Below, in pieces: positions 8,644 through 17,901 of a DNA stretch of 64,000 nt. The position numbers were made by a program, and so were the translations under genes. The first letter of the stretch is position 1, and each line of letters begins with the position of its first letter. This stretch comes from Bacillota bacterium (GTDB lineage: Bacteria; Bacillota; Desulfotomaculia; Desulfotomaculales; VENG01). The stretch is taken from contig VENG01000032.1 of NCBI GenBank assembly GCA_009711705.1, positions 62,001 to 126,000 on the forward strand, read 5' to 3'. Below the pieces are notes generated by a model. The model was given only the letters and a program-made list of their open reading frames with translations. It ran no database searches and was not told where the DNA came from.

Positions 8644-10116
8644 ATGAAACACCTTAAAAGCAAGGTGGTTCTTTTTTTAGCCTTTGTTTGCCTGTTATCA
8701 TTTGCCGGTACAGGAGTTTCCCGGGCCTCTTCCCTGGAAAAGGGCCAGGCGGAAAGCCTGGAGCCAGGTATAACCTACTATACTTTTGAGTTAACCAACT
8801 GGGAAGGCAATCCTGTAAAGGGCTATGCAGTGGAGATTGACCCTCAGGAAGTGCTGGTGGAAATAAGGCTGGTATCAGGCATGGACAGCCTGGGAGAGAT
8901 GGAGCACCTCAGCAGCATGGCCAAAAGGTACGGCGCGGTGGCCGCCGTCAACGGTGGATTTTTTGACCCTGGCAGCGGGCACCCGGTGGGTGGCTTGGTG
9001 ATGGATAAGGCATTAAAGGTTAACTCAGAAATTCTGCGTACTTCCATAGGACTGGCAGGTAAGGGTGACTTGAAACTGGGTTATTTTAATCCCCGCATCA
9101 GCGTGACTGCCGGTGGAAGCAATTTTCCTGTCACCCGGGTGAATCGTCACCCCGGTGCTGATGAAATAGCCCTTTATACTCCGGAATGGGGCAGCAAAAC
9201 CCCTGTGGTTGCCCAGGGCCAGGCCGTGGCTGTGGGGCGTAGTGAGAGCGGCACCTCTGTGGTGGAGAAATCGACGGGGCAGGTCAACATCCCCAAGGAC
9301 GGCTATGCCCTGGTATTTAGCGGTAAAACCGGGGACTGGGCTTCTCTTTTTGAGTCCGGTAAAGGCATAGGACTGCAAATAGATTATGGTAACCGCTGGG
9401 AGGGGCTGAAGCACCTTGTGACCGGGGGACCCTTGCTGGTGGAAGACGGTGTGCCGGTTTTTAATGCTTTGGTGGAAGGCTTCAGGGGCTCAGTTTTGCA
9501 GAGTGCAGCCCGCACTGCAATAGGCGAAATGGCTGGTGGAAAAGTGCTGTTAGTGGTTGTGGACGGTCAAAAGGGTGCGGGATACGGCCTTACTTTTGAG
9601 GAATTGGCCTGGCTCATGGCTGAACTGGGCACGGAAAGGGCGGCGGCCCTGGACGGGGGAAGTTCTACTGCCATGTGGGTTGATAGCGATATAGTTAACA
9701 ATCCTTCCGGCGGCAGTGAAAGGCGGCTGGCCAATGCCATACTGGTGCTGCGGCAAGTACCTGTGTACCTGAATGGGGACAGGATCTTCTTCGATGTGCC
9801 GCCACTGGTAAAGGATGGCCGTACGCTGGTACCCCTGCGTAAGATTTTTGAAGCACTGGGTGCACGTGTGGATTGGGAGAAGGAAACGCAAACCATAACA
9901 GCCAACCTGGGAGAACGGGAAATTCAATTAGAGATTAACAGTGAAGAGGCTTTTGTTAACGGTGAAAAGGTTTTTTTGGACGCCCCTTCCCGGGTGGTTG
10001 AAGGGCGTACACTGGTGCCCCTGCGGTTTGTAGGAGAAAGCCTGGGAGCCCAAGTTCACTGGCAGGATTCGCCGCCGGCCGTGTTCATTAAAAATTCCGC
10101 GGAAGGGGTGAGCTGA
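8644..10116 (+). CDS. Exported phosphodiester glycosidase-family protein with two copper-amine-oxidase N-like domains
   Basis: 490 residues. A signal peptide (about 1-29, ending SRA) precedes a NAGPA/DUF2233 phosphodiester glycosidase domain (about 45-370) with AAVNGGFFD, RTAIGEM and the family signature AAALDGGSSTAM. Such enzymes act on phosphodiester-linked sugars; Bacillus YngK and EPS-associated relatives are surface proteins. The C-terminus holds two copies of the copper amine oxidase N-terminal fold (about 378-420 and 438-482), each with DGRTLVPLR or EGRTLVPLR; this domain is a common non-enzymatic stalk or wall-binding module in these bacteria. Its stop is immediately followed by the next start codon, indicating translational coupling. 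Confidence 0.88.
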   Translation: MKHLKSKVVLFLAFVCLLSFAGTGVSRASSLEKGQAESLEPGITYYTFELTNWEGNPVKGYAVEIDPQEVLVEIRLVSGMDSLGEMEHLSSMAKRYGAVAAVNGGFFDPGSGHPVGGLVMDKALKVNSEILRTSIGLAGKGDLKLGYFNPRISVTAGGSNFPVTRVNRHPGADEIALYTPEWGSKTPVVAQGQAVAVGRSESGTSVVEKSTGQVNIPKDGYALVFSGKTGDWASLFESGKGIGLQIDYGNRWEGLKHLVTGGPLLVEDGVPVFNALVEGFRGSVLQSAARTAIGEMAGGKVLLVVVDGQKGAGYGLTFEELAWLMAELGTERAAALDGGSSTAMWVDSDIVNNPSGGSERRLANAILVLRQVPVYLNGDRIFFDVPPLVKDGRTLVPLRKIFEALGARVDWEKETQTITANLGEREIQLEINSEEAFVNGEKVFLDAPSRVVEGRTLVPLRFVGESLGAQVHWQDSPPAVFIKNSAEGVS

Positions 10117-11121
10117 TTGAGAACAGCAAAACTTCTGGTTGTGGCCGCAGCTGTTATTGGCATGGCAGTGACCGGTTCAGTACCCGCCCAGGCATGGGCT
10201 CCGGTTCCAGGAACGGTAAAACAGGAATATGTACATTCCATTAAAGATAATCATCCTTATTATGCTGAAAGGCTGGACAACGGTAATTTCTTATTCGGCC
10301 AGGTAGGGTATGATGACCCCGCTGTGGTGGAGGTGGATGCCCACGGCAACGAGGTTTGGAGACATGACGGAGTCCAGCCTGCTGGTGCCGTACGCCTGGA
10401 TAACGGTAACACATTGATTGCGGATTCTGGGGCACCCGGATTCCCTTTTATGCCGCGTGTGCTGGAGGTTAACCGTGAGGGACAGGAAGTATGGGAATAT
10501 CAATTTGATTCCATGGCCCAGTCTCCCCGGTATGTAGAGCGCCTGGACAATGGCAATACCCTAATAACCCTGCCTTTCCAAGTGATCGAAGTGACACCCG
10601 ACAAGAAGGTAACCTGGTCTTATGGTTCAAACCATCCCCTTAACCCGGGTGACCAGGGGTTTTTGGCCTATCCTGTGCAGGCTGTACGCCTGGGTAACGG
10701 CAATACTCTGGTGGTGGACAGGGGCTTTGGCACTGGTAGGGTGCTGGAAGTTTCACCGGCTAAAAATATTATATGGCAGTATGGAAAGATAGATAGCACC
10801 GTCTGGCCTTTTGGGAAACCAAAGGTTGAGGACAAGGAGCAGCAAGAGGGCTTGCAGGAAAATGAACCGCCGCTTGCCGGGCCAACCGCAGCAGTACGCC
10901 TGGATGACGGAAGCACATTAATAACCGATCTTGGTGCACAGCGTACGCTAATGGTTGCGATAAACGGCGACCTGATGGAGGAACGCTCGTGGGCTGAAAT
11001 CATTAAACCCTGGCCGGTGTGGAATAACTGGTATGCAGCGGCAGGGATTGACGGCAGTCTACTATTAACCACCACATTGAGTAGCTATAATTCCAGGGTA
11101 CTGGTATTGGATATAAAATAA
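10117..11121 (+). CDS. Exported arylsulfotransferase-like beta-propeller protein
   Basis: 334 residues with a signal peptide (about 1-24, ending AQA). At least five blade-like repeats carry the motif RLDNGNTLI or close variants (ERLDNGNFL, VRLDNGNTL, ERLDNGNTL, VRLGNGNTL, VRLDDGSTL), as in the arylsulfotransferase/PQQ-like propeller families. The protein is shorter than true arylsulfate sulfotransferases and I could not assign the catalytic histidine, so it may be a binding propeller rather than an enzyme. TTG abuts the previous stop codon and GGAAGGGG lies inside the end of the upstream gene, so the pair is co-translated. Confidence 0.8.
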   Translation: MRTAKLLVVAAAVIGMAVTGSVPAQAWAPVPGTVKQEYVHSIKDNHPYYAERLDNGNFLFGQVGYDDPAVVEVDAHGNEVWRHDGVQPAGAVRLDNGNTLIADSGAPGFPFMPRVLEVNREGQEVWEYQFDSMAQSPRYVERLDNGNTLITLPFQVIEVTPDKKVTWSYGSNHPLNPGDQGFLAYPVQAVRLGNGNTLVVDRGFGTGRVLEVSPAKNIIWQYGKIDSTVWPFGKPKVEDKEQQEGLQENEPPLAGPTAAVRLDDGSTLITDLGAQRTLMVAINGDLMEERSWAEIIKPWPVWNNWYAAAGIDGSLLLTTTLSSYNSRVLVLDIK

Positions 11122-11729
11122 TAAAACATTTAAATCATTAAAACCTTTTTTGACAGGATTAACAGGATTTACAGGATAGTAAAATAAAACATAAGTAAAA
11201 CCAATGCTCGATTCAATTCATTCGCTATGCGCAAAAGGCAGGTCTGTCATCATTTTAAAGTGGTGCCGTGCACCACTTCAATACACAAACTAGTATGAAA
11301 AAACTACATTTTCGTGAAAGAAAGACTCCATAGTGTCAAAATAAAAAAAATAAAGGGCAGTTTTGACGGGATTGACGGGATTCGCGGGATAGAGATTAAA
11401 AGAAAGAGCAAAGCAAAAAGCAAAAGACATTTAGACAGGATTACAGGATAAGGGATAGAGATTAAAAACAAAAAGAAAAGGCAAACACATTAGACAGGAT
11501 TACAGGATTGTAGGTAAGGGATATTTATAAAAATTAAAACCCCAAAATAGTTTTTTAATAAAAGAATTTGTATACAAAGAAATAATGAAGGAAAACAAGC
11601 AAAGCCAAAAATCCTGTTGATCCTGTTAATCCTGTCTAAGAAAATACCCCAAAGAAATAACCCAAAATGTTTTCCTATCTAGTACGAAAAACTACATTTC
11701 GAAAAAAATGTCCTTTGCCTTTTCTTTAA
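11122..11729. repeat. Convergent intergenic spacer with 9-bp-unit arrays and a hairpin
   Basis: The spacer lies between two genes that converge. Forward A arrays occur at about 11151-11177, 11434-11455 and 11492-11510, forward B at 11364-11390 and inverted A at 11611-11637. A 9-bp stem hairpin (AAGTGGTGC, loop CGT, GCACCACTT) at 11258-11278 could act as a bidirectional terminator. A fragment of the 290-bp module tail (ACACAAACTAG) lies near 11283. No ORF with a ribosome binding site was seen. Confidence 0.8.
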
Positions 11730-13406
11730 TTATTTATCCAGGCGAGCGTTTACCTGCTTAAGGTTCTGTTGGACAGCCTTAACCTGATCATCACCAAATT
11801 TACCCGGCGTTATTTGTTGCTCCACGGAAACTGCTGCAGCTGCCCCGGCTGCATCGCCCAATACGGCCAGGTTGGGTAGCACTCTTACCTGGGACCAGGC
11901 CAGTGAAGACGCCCCGGTGGCGTATCCGGGCAGCAGCAGGTTTTGTATATCCGGTGATATCAGCATCCGGTAGGGGAGGTAGACCGGGTTCTCCGGTTGC
12001 CCGTGTTCGGCCCACTCCGGCCTGGCATGCTCAGTAACCGGCCATTTAAAATCACCTGTGCTAACCAAGTCTTCAAAAATGTATGCATTCACATCCATAA
12101 AGTAATGGGCGAGTCCCATGCGCTGCGAGTAATTTTCCGCATCTGCACCGTTAGCCGGGCCGTCTCCGGCCTGCTGGCAGTCTGAGGGTGGCAGGGCAAA
12201 GTTCGTTTCTTCCATACCGTTTCCGGTGATGGGGCTATTTATTGCATGTATGGTTTCCCGGACATATAAAACGTTTCCTACCACTGGTTTGCCGTCTTCA
12301 CCTTTGACCAGCTTGGCATTTTGGAAGCCAAATTGTTGACCTGTTTCATCTGTTACTGTAAACCTTCTGAAGGCCTGGATAAACTCCGGCCGGTTAATGA
12401 AGTCCCGGGCTTCTTGCCATGCCTTATCTACTGTAAGGCTGCCGGGCAAGATGTGGGTGGGGAAGTTATCTGTATTCCGATCCATATCCCGGGCTCTGCC
12501 GTCCACATCGAAAACCAGCAGGGCATTTATCCACCATTCATCGTTTCCGGCTCCGTCCTGGGCAGCATTGATGGGTTTTAAAGCGAATCCCTGAGGTCCG
12601 AAAGTGCGGTTAAAATCTTTAAGCACCGGGTCATTATGGAAAGTATTCTTTCCTCCGGCCAGTCCCCAGCTGCCGGTGTGGTCACGTACAAATTGCCAGC
12701 CGGTTATTGTAGTTTGTTTGGACGGGATTCGGACTCCACGTACTTTAAACATTAAAGTTGCCGCCTGTTGACGGGCTAAGGGCTGATTCCGCTCATCTTC
12801 CGGTAGAAGCTCTCGGGGCCAATCCTGCCGGCCTACGCTTGCCCCGACACCGGCCAGGCGTGACAGCCTGCCGTCTTCTGAGGCGTCTATGTATACCCGG
12901 GCGGATATATCCGTTGGTGCCCCTGTCCAGGTTAGCGAACCTTCAGGTTGGCGCTCAACAGGTTGCAGGGTCAGGTTGGTAATCTTTTGTTTAGTGGTGT
13001 TTGTACCAACTATTTCCCGGCCAAAAACAATAGATATATTGGGATGTGACTTTATTTCCTGCTCCAGTACACCGGCCATTTCTTCGGAGCTGTAAAAGCG
13101 ACCCGCTTTTGTATACCAGCGGTAGAGGGAGCCTTTGGTGACAAAGTTATTCTCCCAGAACCTGAGGTCCATGAAGTTTTGCCCGCCTACGGTGCCGATG
13201 CCTCCAAGTTTTTGCTCCGGATAAGGTACTAATAATGTTATTTGTTGTTCCGGTGCAGTTGCGGCGGCTGTGGTGGCAGCAGCACAGGCGGCAAAGCCCC
13301 CACCGTAGATTAAGATGTCGGTATCAGGCTCAGCTGCCCGGCAGGAAATGGTTATGGATGTGCTGAAAACAAGTGCAATGAGCAGCATAAGGGCTTTTAT
13401 TCGCAA
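11730..13406 (-). CDS. Exported FAD-dependent oxidoreductase (PF12831 type)
   Basis: About 558 residues. A signal peptide ending near ISCRAAEP precedes the FAD-binding Rossmann segment DILIYGGGFAACAAATTAA. Later come KLGGIGTVGGQNF, the insert IDASEDGRLSRLAGVG, and near the C-terminus LLLPGYATGASSLAWSQVRV and GDAAGAAAA. The family oxidises unknown substrates. I use the TTG ten codons inside the longest frame because GAGGTG sits six bases before it and the residual N-terminus is a standard signal peptide. It faces away from fabZ across a repeat-rich region. A paralogue-like gene lies at 2.6-4.5 kb, but that one is membrane-anchored and longer. Confidence 0.83.
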   Translation of the reverse strand: MRIKALMLLIALVFSTSITISCRAAEPDTDILIYGGGFAACAAATTAAATAPEQQITLLVPYPEQKLGGIGTVGGQNFMDLRFWENNFVTKGSLYRWYTKAGRFYSSEEMAGVLEQEIKSHPNISIVFGREIVGTNTTKQKITNLTLQPVERQPEGSLTWTGAPTDISARVYIDASEDGRLSRLAGVGASVGRQDWPRELLPEDERNQPLARQQAATLMFKVRGVRIPSKQTTITGWQFVRDHTGSWGLAGGKNTFHNDPVLKDFNRTFGPQGFALKPINAAQDGAGNDEWWINALLVFDVDGRARDMDRNTDNFPTHILPGSLTVDKAWQEARDFINRPEFIQAFRRFTVTDETGQQFGFQNAKLVKGEDGKPVVGNVLYVRETIHAINSPITGNGMEETNFALPPSDCQQAGDGPANGADAENYSQRMGLAHYFMDVNAYIFEDLVSTGDFKWPVTEHARPEWAEHGQPENPVYLPYRMLISPDIQNLLLPGYATGASSLAWSQVRVLPNLAVLGDAAGAAAAVSVEQQITPGKFGDDQVKAVQQNLKQVNARLDK

Positions 13407-13650
13407 TTGGTACACCTCTTTAAAAAATAAAATCATTAAAACCTTAATCCCTTATCCTGCGAATCCTGTAATCCTGTCTAATGTGTTTGCCTTTTCACTG
13501 ATAACTATAAGATACCATATGACGGAGAAAAAAAGTTATAAGTTAAAAAAAATCCCATAAATCACGTTAATCCCGTCAAAACTCACATGAACCATATACA
13601 CAAACTAGAATGAAAATTTATTTTCGTAAAAAATAGCAAAGATCCAAGAT

Positions 13651-13733
13651 TGTCATTCTGAGTGCACGAAGAATCTGAGTATTTATGCGACTTTCAAGAT
13701 TCTTCATTTCACTTCGTTTCATTCAGGATGACA
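13651..13733 (+). repeat. Imperfect palindromic dispersed repeat, copy 1
   Basis: The element starts TGTCATTCTGAGTG and ends CATTCAGGATGACA, with internal GAAGAATCT and AGATTCTTC arms, so it folds into one long stem. An inverted copy lies at 17106-17189. The TGTCATTCTGA...GAAGAATCT type is known as a common dispersed repeat in many bacteria. Confidence 0.8.
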
Positions 13734-14130
13734 TGAATGACTGGATTACAGGATTTGCAGGATGCTTTAGGGTAGTGCTTTGGGGTCTTAAAAAACATTT
13801 CATAATTATTTGTTTTAATATATTGGACTGGTCCATAAGCTCTGTTTAGGTGATAAAGACATTCGATTGTATTTTTCAATTTTTTAACAATCCTGTAGAT
13901 CCTGTAAATCCTGTCTGAAAAAATTGTTTACCCCAAAGCCTCACATACAAAGCCTTTTATCCCTCTTATCTCATCAAAACTCACATAAACCATATACACA
14001 AACTAGAATTAACATTTATTTTCGTAAAAAAATTGCTCTTTGTCTTAGTCTTTGCCTTTATCTATCTATGTAGAGGGTTACTTGGAACAAAAATGGTTTA
14101 AAGTTTGTCTAAATGTTTGAGTGCTTTCTT

Positions 14131-14157
14131 TTGCCCTGTGGATGAAAATGGTATACT
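14131..14157 (+). promoter_or_regulatory. Probable fabZ promoter (extended -10)
   Basis: TATACT at 14152-14157 is preceded by TG one base upstream, giving an extended -10. The best -35-like hexamer, TTGCCC at 14131, is only 15 bases away, so the extended -10 probably dominates. It lies 35 bases before the fabZ start. Confidence 0.45.
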
Positions 14158-14192
14158 CTTAAGGAAATAACAACCACTCAGGGGGGAACTGC

Positions 14193-14627
14193 ATGTTAGA
14201 TATTAACCGGATAAAAGAAATTATACCGCACCGCTATCCATTTTTGCTGGTGGATAAAATAGAGTCAGTGGAACCGGGCAAAAAAGCGGTGGGGCTAAAG
14301 AATGTAACTGTTAACGAGCCCTTTTTTCAGGGGCATTTTCCGGATTACCCGGTGATGCCGGGTGTCTTAATAATTGAGGCAATGGCCCAGGTAGGCGCGG
14401 TATCGGTTTTAAGTATGCCTGAATTTGCCGGGAAAATTGCCCTTTTTGCCGGGATAGAAAAGGCCAAGTTCCGCCGGCAGGTTGTTCCCGGTGATATTTT
14501 GCGCCTGGAAGTGGAAATGTTGAAGCTGCGTGGAAGTATAGGTAAGGCCAAGGGTGTAGCCCGAGTTAATGAGGATGTGGCGGCTGAAGCGGAGTTAACG
14601 TTTGCCATTACTGAAAATAAGGAGTAA
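14193..14627 (+). CDS. fabZ: 3-hydroxyacyl-ACP dehydratase FabZ
   Basis: FabZ dehydrates (3R)-3-hydroxyacyl-ACP in type II fatty acid synthesis in the cytoplasm. The 144-residue hot-dog protein shows the expected [15 protein letters not shown], the catalytic His in [15 protein letters not shown] and the catalytic Glu in LIIEAMAQ. Length and start are normal, with AGGGGGG before the ATG. It is isolated from other fatty acid genes and stands upstream of a TagO-like transferase, a location seen in related Firmicutes where fabZ sits among envelope genes. Confidence 0.96.
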   Translation: MLDINRIKEIIPHRYPFLLVDKIESVEPGKKAVGLKNVTVNEPFFQGHFPDYPVMPGVLIIEAMAQVGAVSVLSMPEFAGKIALFAGIEKAKFRRQVVPGDILRLEVEMLKLRGSIGKAKGVARVNEDVAAEAELTFAITENKE

Positions 14628-14787
14628 ATTATTGGCGGGACAAGTCTTTTGACGAGTTATAGCGTATTAAGCCGAAATCGTTATCTATAAGCTTAAATTT
14701 GATGTTTTTTAGCTTTTGGATTCTATTACTGTCGGTGATAAAATAGATCAAGTATGTGTTAAGAAGACTTTTGCTGGAGGGATAGAA

Positions 14788-15870
14788 TTGGTCGAGGCAG
14801 CTGTGGCCCTCATAATTGCTTTTATCTCAAGTTTGGCCCTCACCCCATGGGTGCGAAAACGTGCTTTTTCCTGGGGAGCGGTGGATAAGCCTGACTTGCG
14901 TAAAGTACATAAAGAACCTATGCCCCGTATCGGCGGGCTTGCCGTTTATCTGGCCTTTGTACTGGCTGTAGTTGCCACCCAGGATTTGAACGGATCCATC
15001 GGGGGTCTCCTGGTGGGTTGCACGCTGGTAGTGGTATTGGGTATAGTTGATGATATTAAAGAGCTGCCGGCAAAGGTAAAACTACTGGGGCAGATAACTG
15101 CGGCAGGGTCGGTTATTCCATTTGGAGTAGTTATTGACTATGTTACCAACCCTCTTTCCGGTGAAATGATGATGCTGGGTTGGATGGCCTACCCTATTAC
15201 TATATTCTGGCTGGTGGCGGTTACCAATGCTATCAATTTAATTGACGGGTTAGATGGTTTGGCCGGGGGTGTGTCGTGTATTGCTGCTTTGACACTGGCT
15301 GCTGTGGCCTTTACCCAGTGGTATTTATTCGGGGTGTCGGGGATGACAGGGGTTGTAATACTGGCCCTGATTCTTGCGGCCGCGGTCTTGGGATTTTTGA
15401 AATATAATTTTCATCCTGCGAAAATTTTCCTGGGCGATACCGGCTCTATGTTTTTAGGATTTACCTTGGGTGCAATGTCCATCATGAGTTTTACCAAAAG
15501 CGCTACGGCCATTTCGGTGTTTATTCCTCTGGTGGTTTTAGGCTTGCCCCTTTTGGATACATTTTTTGCCATAGTGAGGCGCTACCACTGCCAGCGCCCT
15601 ATTTTTCAGCCTGATAAGGAACACCTGCACCACCAACTGATGGCCATGGGCCTAACTCACCGGCAGACAGTGCTGGCAATCTACGCTGTTAGTTCTATAC
15701 TTGGTATGAGCGCGGTGGTATTAAATGTAGTCTCCACCGACCGGGCTGCTGTGATTTTGGTTATTTTATCAGCGGTAGTTATCTGGTTGGCGAACAGGGT
15801 GGGTGTTATCGGGGGTAGTAGAGTTCTACCCGTGGAAAACAGTGAACAAAGTCAATCCATTGACGCATAA
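14788..15870 (+). CDS. MraY/WecA-type undecaprenyl-phosphate sugar-1-phosphate transferase (TagO-like)
   Basis: It transfers a GlcNAc- or similar sugar-1-phosphate from UDP-sugar to undecaprenyl phosphate, the first membrane step of teichoic or secondary wall polymer synthesis. Around ten membrane helices surround the conserved acidic motifs HKEPMPRIGGLAVY, GIVDDIKELP, NAINLIDGLDGLAGG, FLGDTGSMFLGF and the cytoplasmic HLHHQLMAMG. The TTG at this position has GGAGG seven bases upstream and gives the normal short N-terminus; an earlier in-frame TTG would add 24 non-conserved residues. The downstream terminator and galU fit an envelope-precursor role. Confidence 0.93.
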   Translation: MVEAAVALIIAFISSLALTPWVRKRAFSWGAVDKPDLRKVHKEPMPRIGGLAVYLAFVLAVVATQDLNGSIGGLLVGCTLVVVLGIVDDIKELPAKVKLLGQITAAGSVIPFGVVIDYVTNPLSGEMMMLGWMAYPITIFWLVAVTNAINLIDGLDGLAGGVSCIAALTLAAVAFTQWYLFGVSGMTGVVILALILAAAVLGFLKYNFHPAKIFLGDTGSMFLGFTLGAMSIMSFTKSATAISVFIPLVVLGLPLLDTFFAIVRRYHCQRPIFQPDKEHLHHQLMAMGLTHRQTVLAIYAVSSILGMSAVVLNVVSTDRAAVILVILSAVVIWLANRVGVIGGSRVLPVENSEQSQSIDA

Positions 15871-15875
15871 ATTTT

Positions 15876-15905
15876 AAAAAAGGGGGACAGTCCCCCTTTT
15901 TTTTG
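15876..15905 (+). terminator. Rho-independent terminator after the TagO-like gene
   Basis: An A-run, GGGGGACAGTCCCCC stem and an eight-base T-run form a textbook terminator. A near-identical hairpin lies at 60020-60044 in the uvrB leader. Confidence 0.9.
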
Positions 15906-15968
15906 TCGCAGTATCAGAAGGAAGTTAATAGTATACAGCTAATATATTGATTAGCGGAGGTGTTTGAT

Positions 15969-16835
15969 ATGAAAGTACAAAAAGCAGTAATTCCGGCAGC
16001 CGGACTGGGCACACGTTTTCTTCCCGCCACAAAGGCGCAGCCCAAGGAGATGCTGCCCATTATTGATACTCCTACTATTCAGTATATTATTGAAGAGGCT
16101 GTAAATTCAGGCATTACGGATATTCTCATTATTACCGGCAAAGATAAAAAATCAATTGAAGATCATTTCGATAGTTCGCCCATGTTGGAAGATATGCTGC
16201 GCAGCAAGGGGAAAACCGAACTTTTAGAATTAATTAAGGATATAAGTGAATTGGTTGATATTCATTACATAAGACAGAAGGAGCCCAAAGGCCTGGGGCA
16301 TGCGGTTTACTGTGCACGTAAGTTTATCGGTAATGAACCCTTTGCCGTGATGCTGGGGGATGATGTGGTGCGAAACGGTGTGCCCTGTCTCCAGCAGATG
16401 TTGGACTTATACGATGAAGTGGGCGGCAGTATATTAGGGGTTAAAGAAGTTCCCCAGGGAGATGTAAGTAAATACGGTATATTGGATGCCGAAAAGGTAA
16501 AGGACAAGGTTTTCAGGTGCCACGATTTGGTGGAGAAGCCGGACCCGGCCACTGCTCCTTCGCGATTGGCCATTATGGGGCGTTATATTATTCAGCCGGA
16601 GATATTTGATATTCTGGAGAATACTGCTCCTGGTGCCGGTGGCGAGATTCAGTTAACTGATGCGCTGAAGGAGCTTGCTAGGAGAGATTCTGTTTATGGT
16701 TACGAGTTTGACGGCCGCCGCTATGATGTGGGGGATAAGCTGGGTTATTTGAAGGCTACGGTGGAGTTTGCGCTGGAGAGGCAGGATCTGTCAGAAGAAT
16801 TCCGTGCTTATTTGAGAAAGGTGATTGCTGAGTAG
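15969..16835 (+). CDS. galU: UTP-glucose-1-phosphate uridylyltransferase GalU
   Basis: GalU makes UDP-glucose from UTP and glucose-1-phosphate, feeding surface polysaccharide synthesis. The 288-residue protein has the nucleotide-binding AAGLGTRFLPATKAQPKEML, the active-site region FAVMLGDDV, the VEKP motif (DLVEKPDP) and GGEIQLTDAL near the C-terminus. The ATG with GGAGG eight bases upstream is preferred over an in-frame GTG that overlaps the Shine-Dalgarno. The phosphoglucomutase gene 3 kb downstream would supply glucose-1-phosphate. Confidence 0.96.
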   Translation: MKVQKAVIPAAGLGTRFLPATKAQPKEMLPIIDTPTIQYIIEEAVNSGITDILIITGKDKKSIEDHFDSSPMLEDMLRSKGKTELLELIKDISELVDIHYIRQKEPKGLGHAVYCARKFIGNEPFAVMLGDDVVRNGVPCLQQMLDLYDEVGGSILGVKEVPQGDVSKYGILDAEKVKDKVFRCHDLVEKPDPATAPSRLAIMGRYIIQPEIFDILENTAPGAGGEIQLTDALKELARRDSVYGYEFDGRRYDVGDKLGYLKATVEFALERQDLSEEFRAYLRKVIAE

Positions 16836-17638
16836 TGGAGCAATTAGAGATAAACAAAAGAAAAGGGCAATTTTTGACGGGATTGACGGGATTAGTGGGA
16901 TAAGGATTAAGAACAAAAAGAAGAGAAAAAGCAAAGGGCATTTTTGACAGGATTAACAGGATTGACAGGATGAAGAAATAAAGAAACGGAGGCGGTCTCA
17001 AGTGAGTCTTGAGAAACTGCCTTCGTTTGTTTGGTTTTAGATGGGTTTGATATAAGCAAAAAGGAAAGGGCAATTTTTGGAGAGTGCTGAAAAAGTCTAG
17101 ATTCATGTCATTCTGAATGAAACGAAGTGAAATGAAGAATCTTGAAAGCCGCATAAATACTCAGATTCCTCGCTGCACTCAGAATGACAATCTTGGCTAT
17201 TTGCTATATTTTTTGATTTTTCACTGGTCTCCAATCTTTGACGGATTGATGGGATTCGCGGGATAGAGATAAACAAAAAGCAAAAGGCATTTAGACAGGA
17301 TTACAGGATTTGCAGGATAAGGGATTAAAGAAGAACCTCTAAAAAGTTATTTTTTATGGCTAAGATAAAAGCGCTAACCAAATTTAATTCTGAATTTAAC
17401 TTCAAAATAAACCCCAAATGAATTGTTGTCAAATAAATCTATACACAAAGAATAATAAAAGAATACCAGCAAGGCTCAAAATCCTGTCAATCCTGTTAAT
17501 CCTGTCAAAAAAAATCCCCAAAGGAATACCCCAAAATGTTTACATGCAAAAAACGCATGCAAAAATCCCGTTTCATCCCGTTAATCCCGTCAAAAAACAA
17601 CCCCAAAGCAATACCCAAAAATGTTTGCCATCAAAAAA
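16836..17638. repeat. Intergenic spacer with B-A-B-A-A'-B' arrays
   Basis: Forward B at about 16875-16901 begins 40 bases after galU, followed by forward A at 16945-16971, B at 17239-17264 and A at 17293-17320, then inverted A at 17481-17506 and inverted B at 17565-17591. The palindromic repeat copy 2 lies inside. A GAGGCGGTCTCAAGTGAG...GAAACTGCCTTC hairpin-like segment occurs near 16990. ORFs here are translations of the repeats, not genes. Confidence 0.82.
17106..17189 (-). repeat. Imperfect palindromic dispersed repeat, copy 2 (inverted)
   Basis: This is the reverse complement of the 13651-13733 element, with TGTCATTCTGAATG at one end and CACTCAGAATGACA at the other, and with internal complementary GAAGAATCT and AGATTCCTC arms. 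Confidence 0.8.
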
Positions 17639-17755
17639 TTACTTCTTCTTCGCTACTTTGGGAGCACTTTTACGTTTTGAATTTACAAACTCCAGGTACT
17701 GCTGGAGCATTTTTTTTCTCTCATCGAGATTTCTCTCAAGTTCGGTTTTTTTCAT
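17639..17755 (-). CDS. 38-residue lysine-rich small protein
   Basis: A short frame encodes a highly charged peptide beginning MKKTELERNLDERKK, with an amphipathic helix (MLQQYLEFVNSKRK) and a basic tail ending KVAKKK. AGGAGGG lies eight bases before the ATG, the best reason to call it a gene; a longer in-frame start adds Cys-rich residues that ignore this site. It is isolated on the minus strand between repeat DNA and the DUF421 gene. It could bind nucleic acid or ribosomes, but that is a guess from charge alone. Confidence 0.5.
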   Translation of the reverse strand: MKKTELERNLDERKKMLQQYLEFVNSKRKSAPKVAKKK

Positions 17756-17901
17756 CGTGATCACCCTCCTGGTCATATTATTCCCAAAAATTGGACACAA
17801 AAGACAATGCTCACAAGGTAAATTTCTAAAAAGTGGGTATAAATACATAACTGCCCGGTAAACTTATGCTTGTATATTTCTACTGTGCGGGAGGGGTGAA
17901 A

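Larger units (their letters stand above)
13407..14192. repeat. Divergent intergenic region with arrays, an 83-bp palindromic repeat and copy 2 of the 290-bp module
   Basis: Inverted A at about 13453-13478 and inverted B at 13551-13578 are followed by a module-tail fragment (about 13582-13635), an imperfect palindromic element at 13651-13733, and the second copy of the 290-bp module at about 13741-14034 with forward A, inverted A and inverted B arrays. The last 150 bases lead into the fabZ promoter. No coding sequence is evident. Confidence 0.82.
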
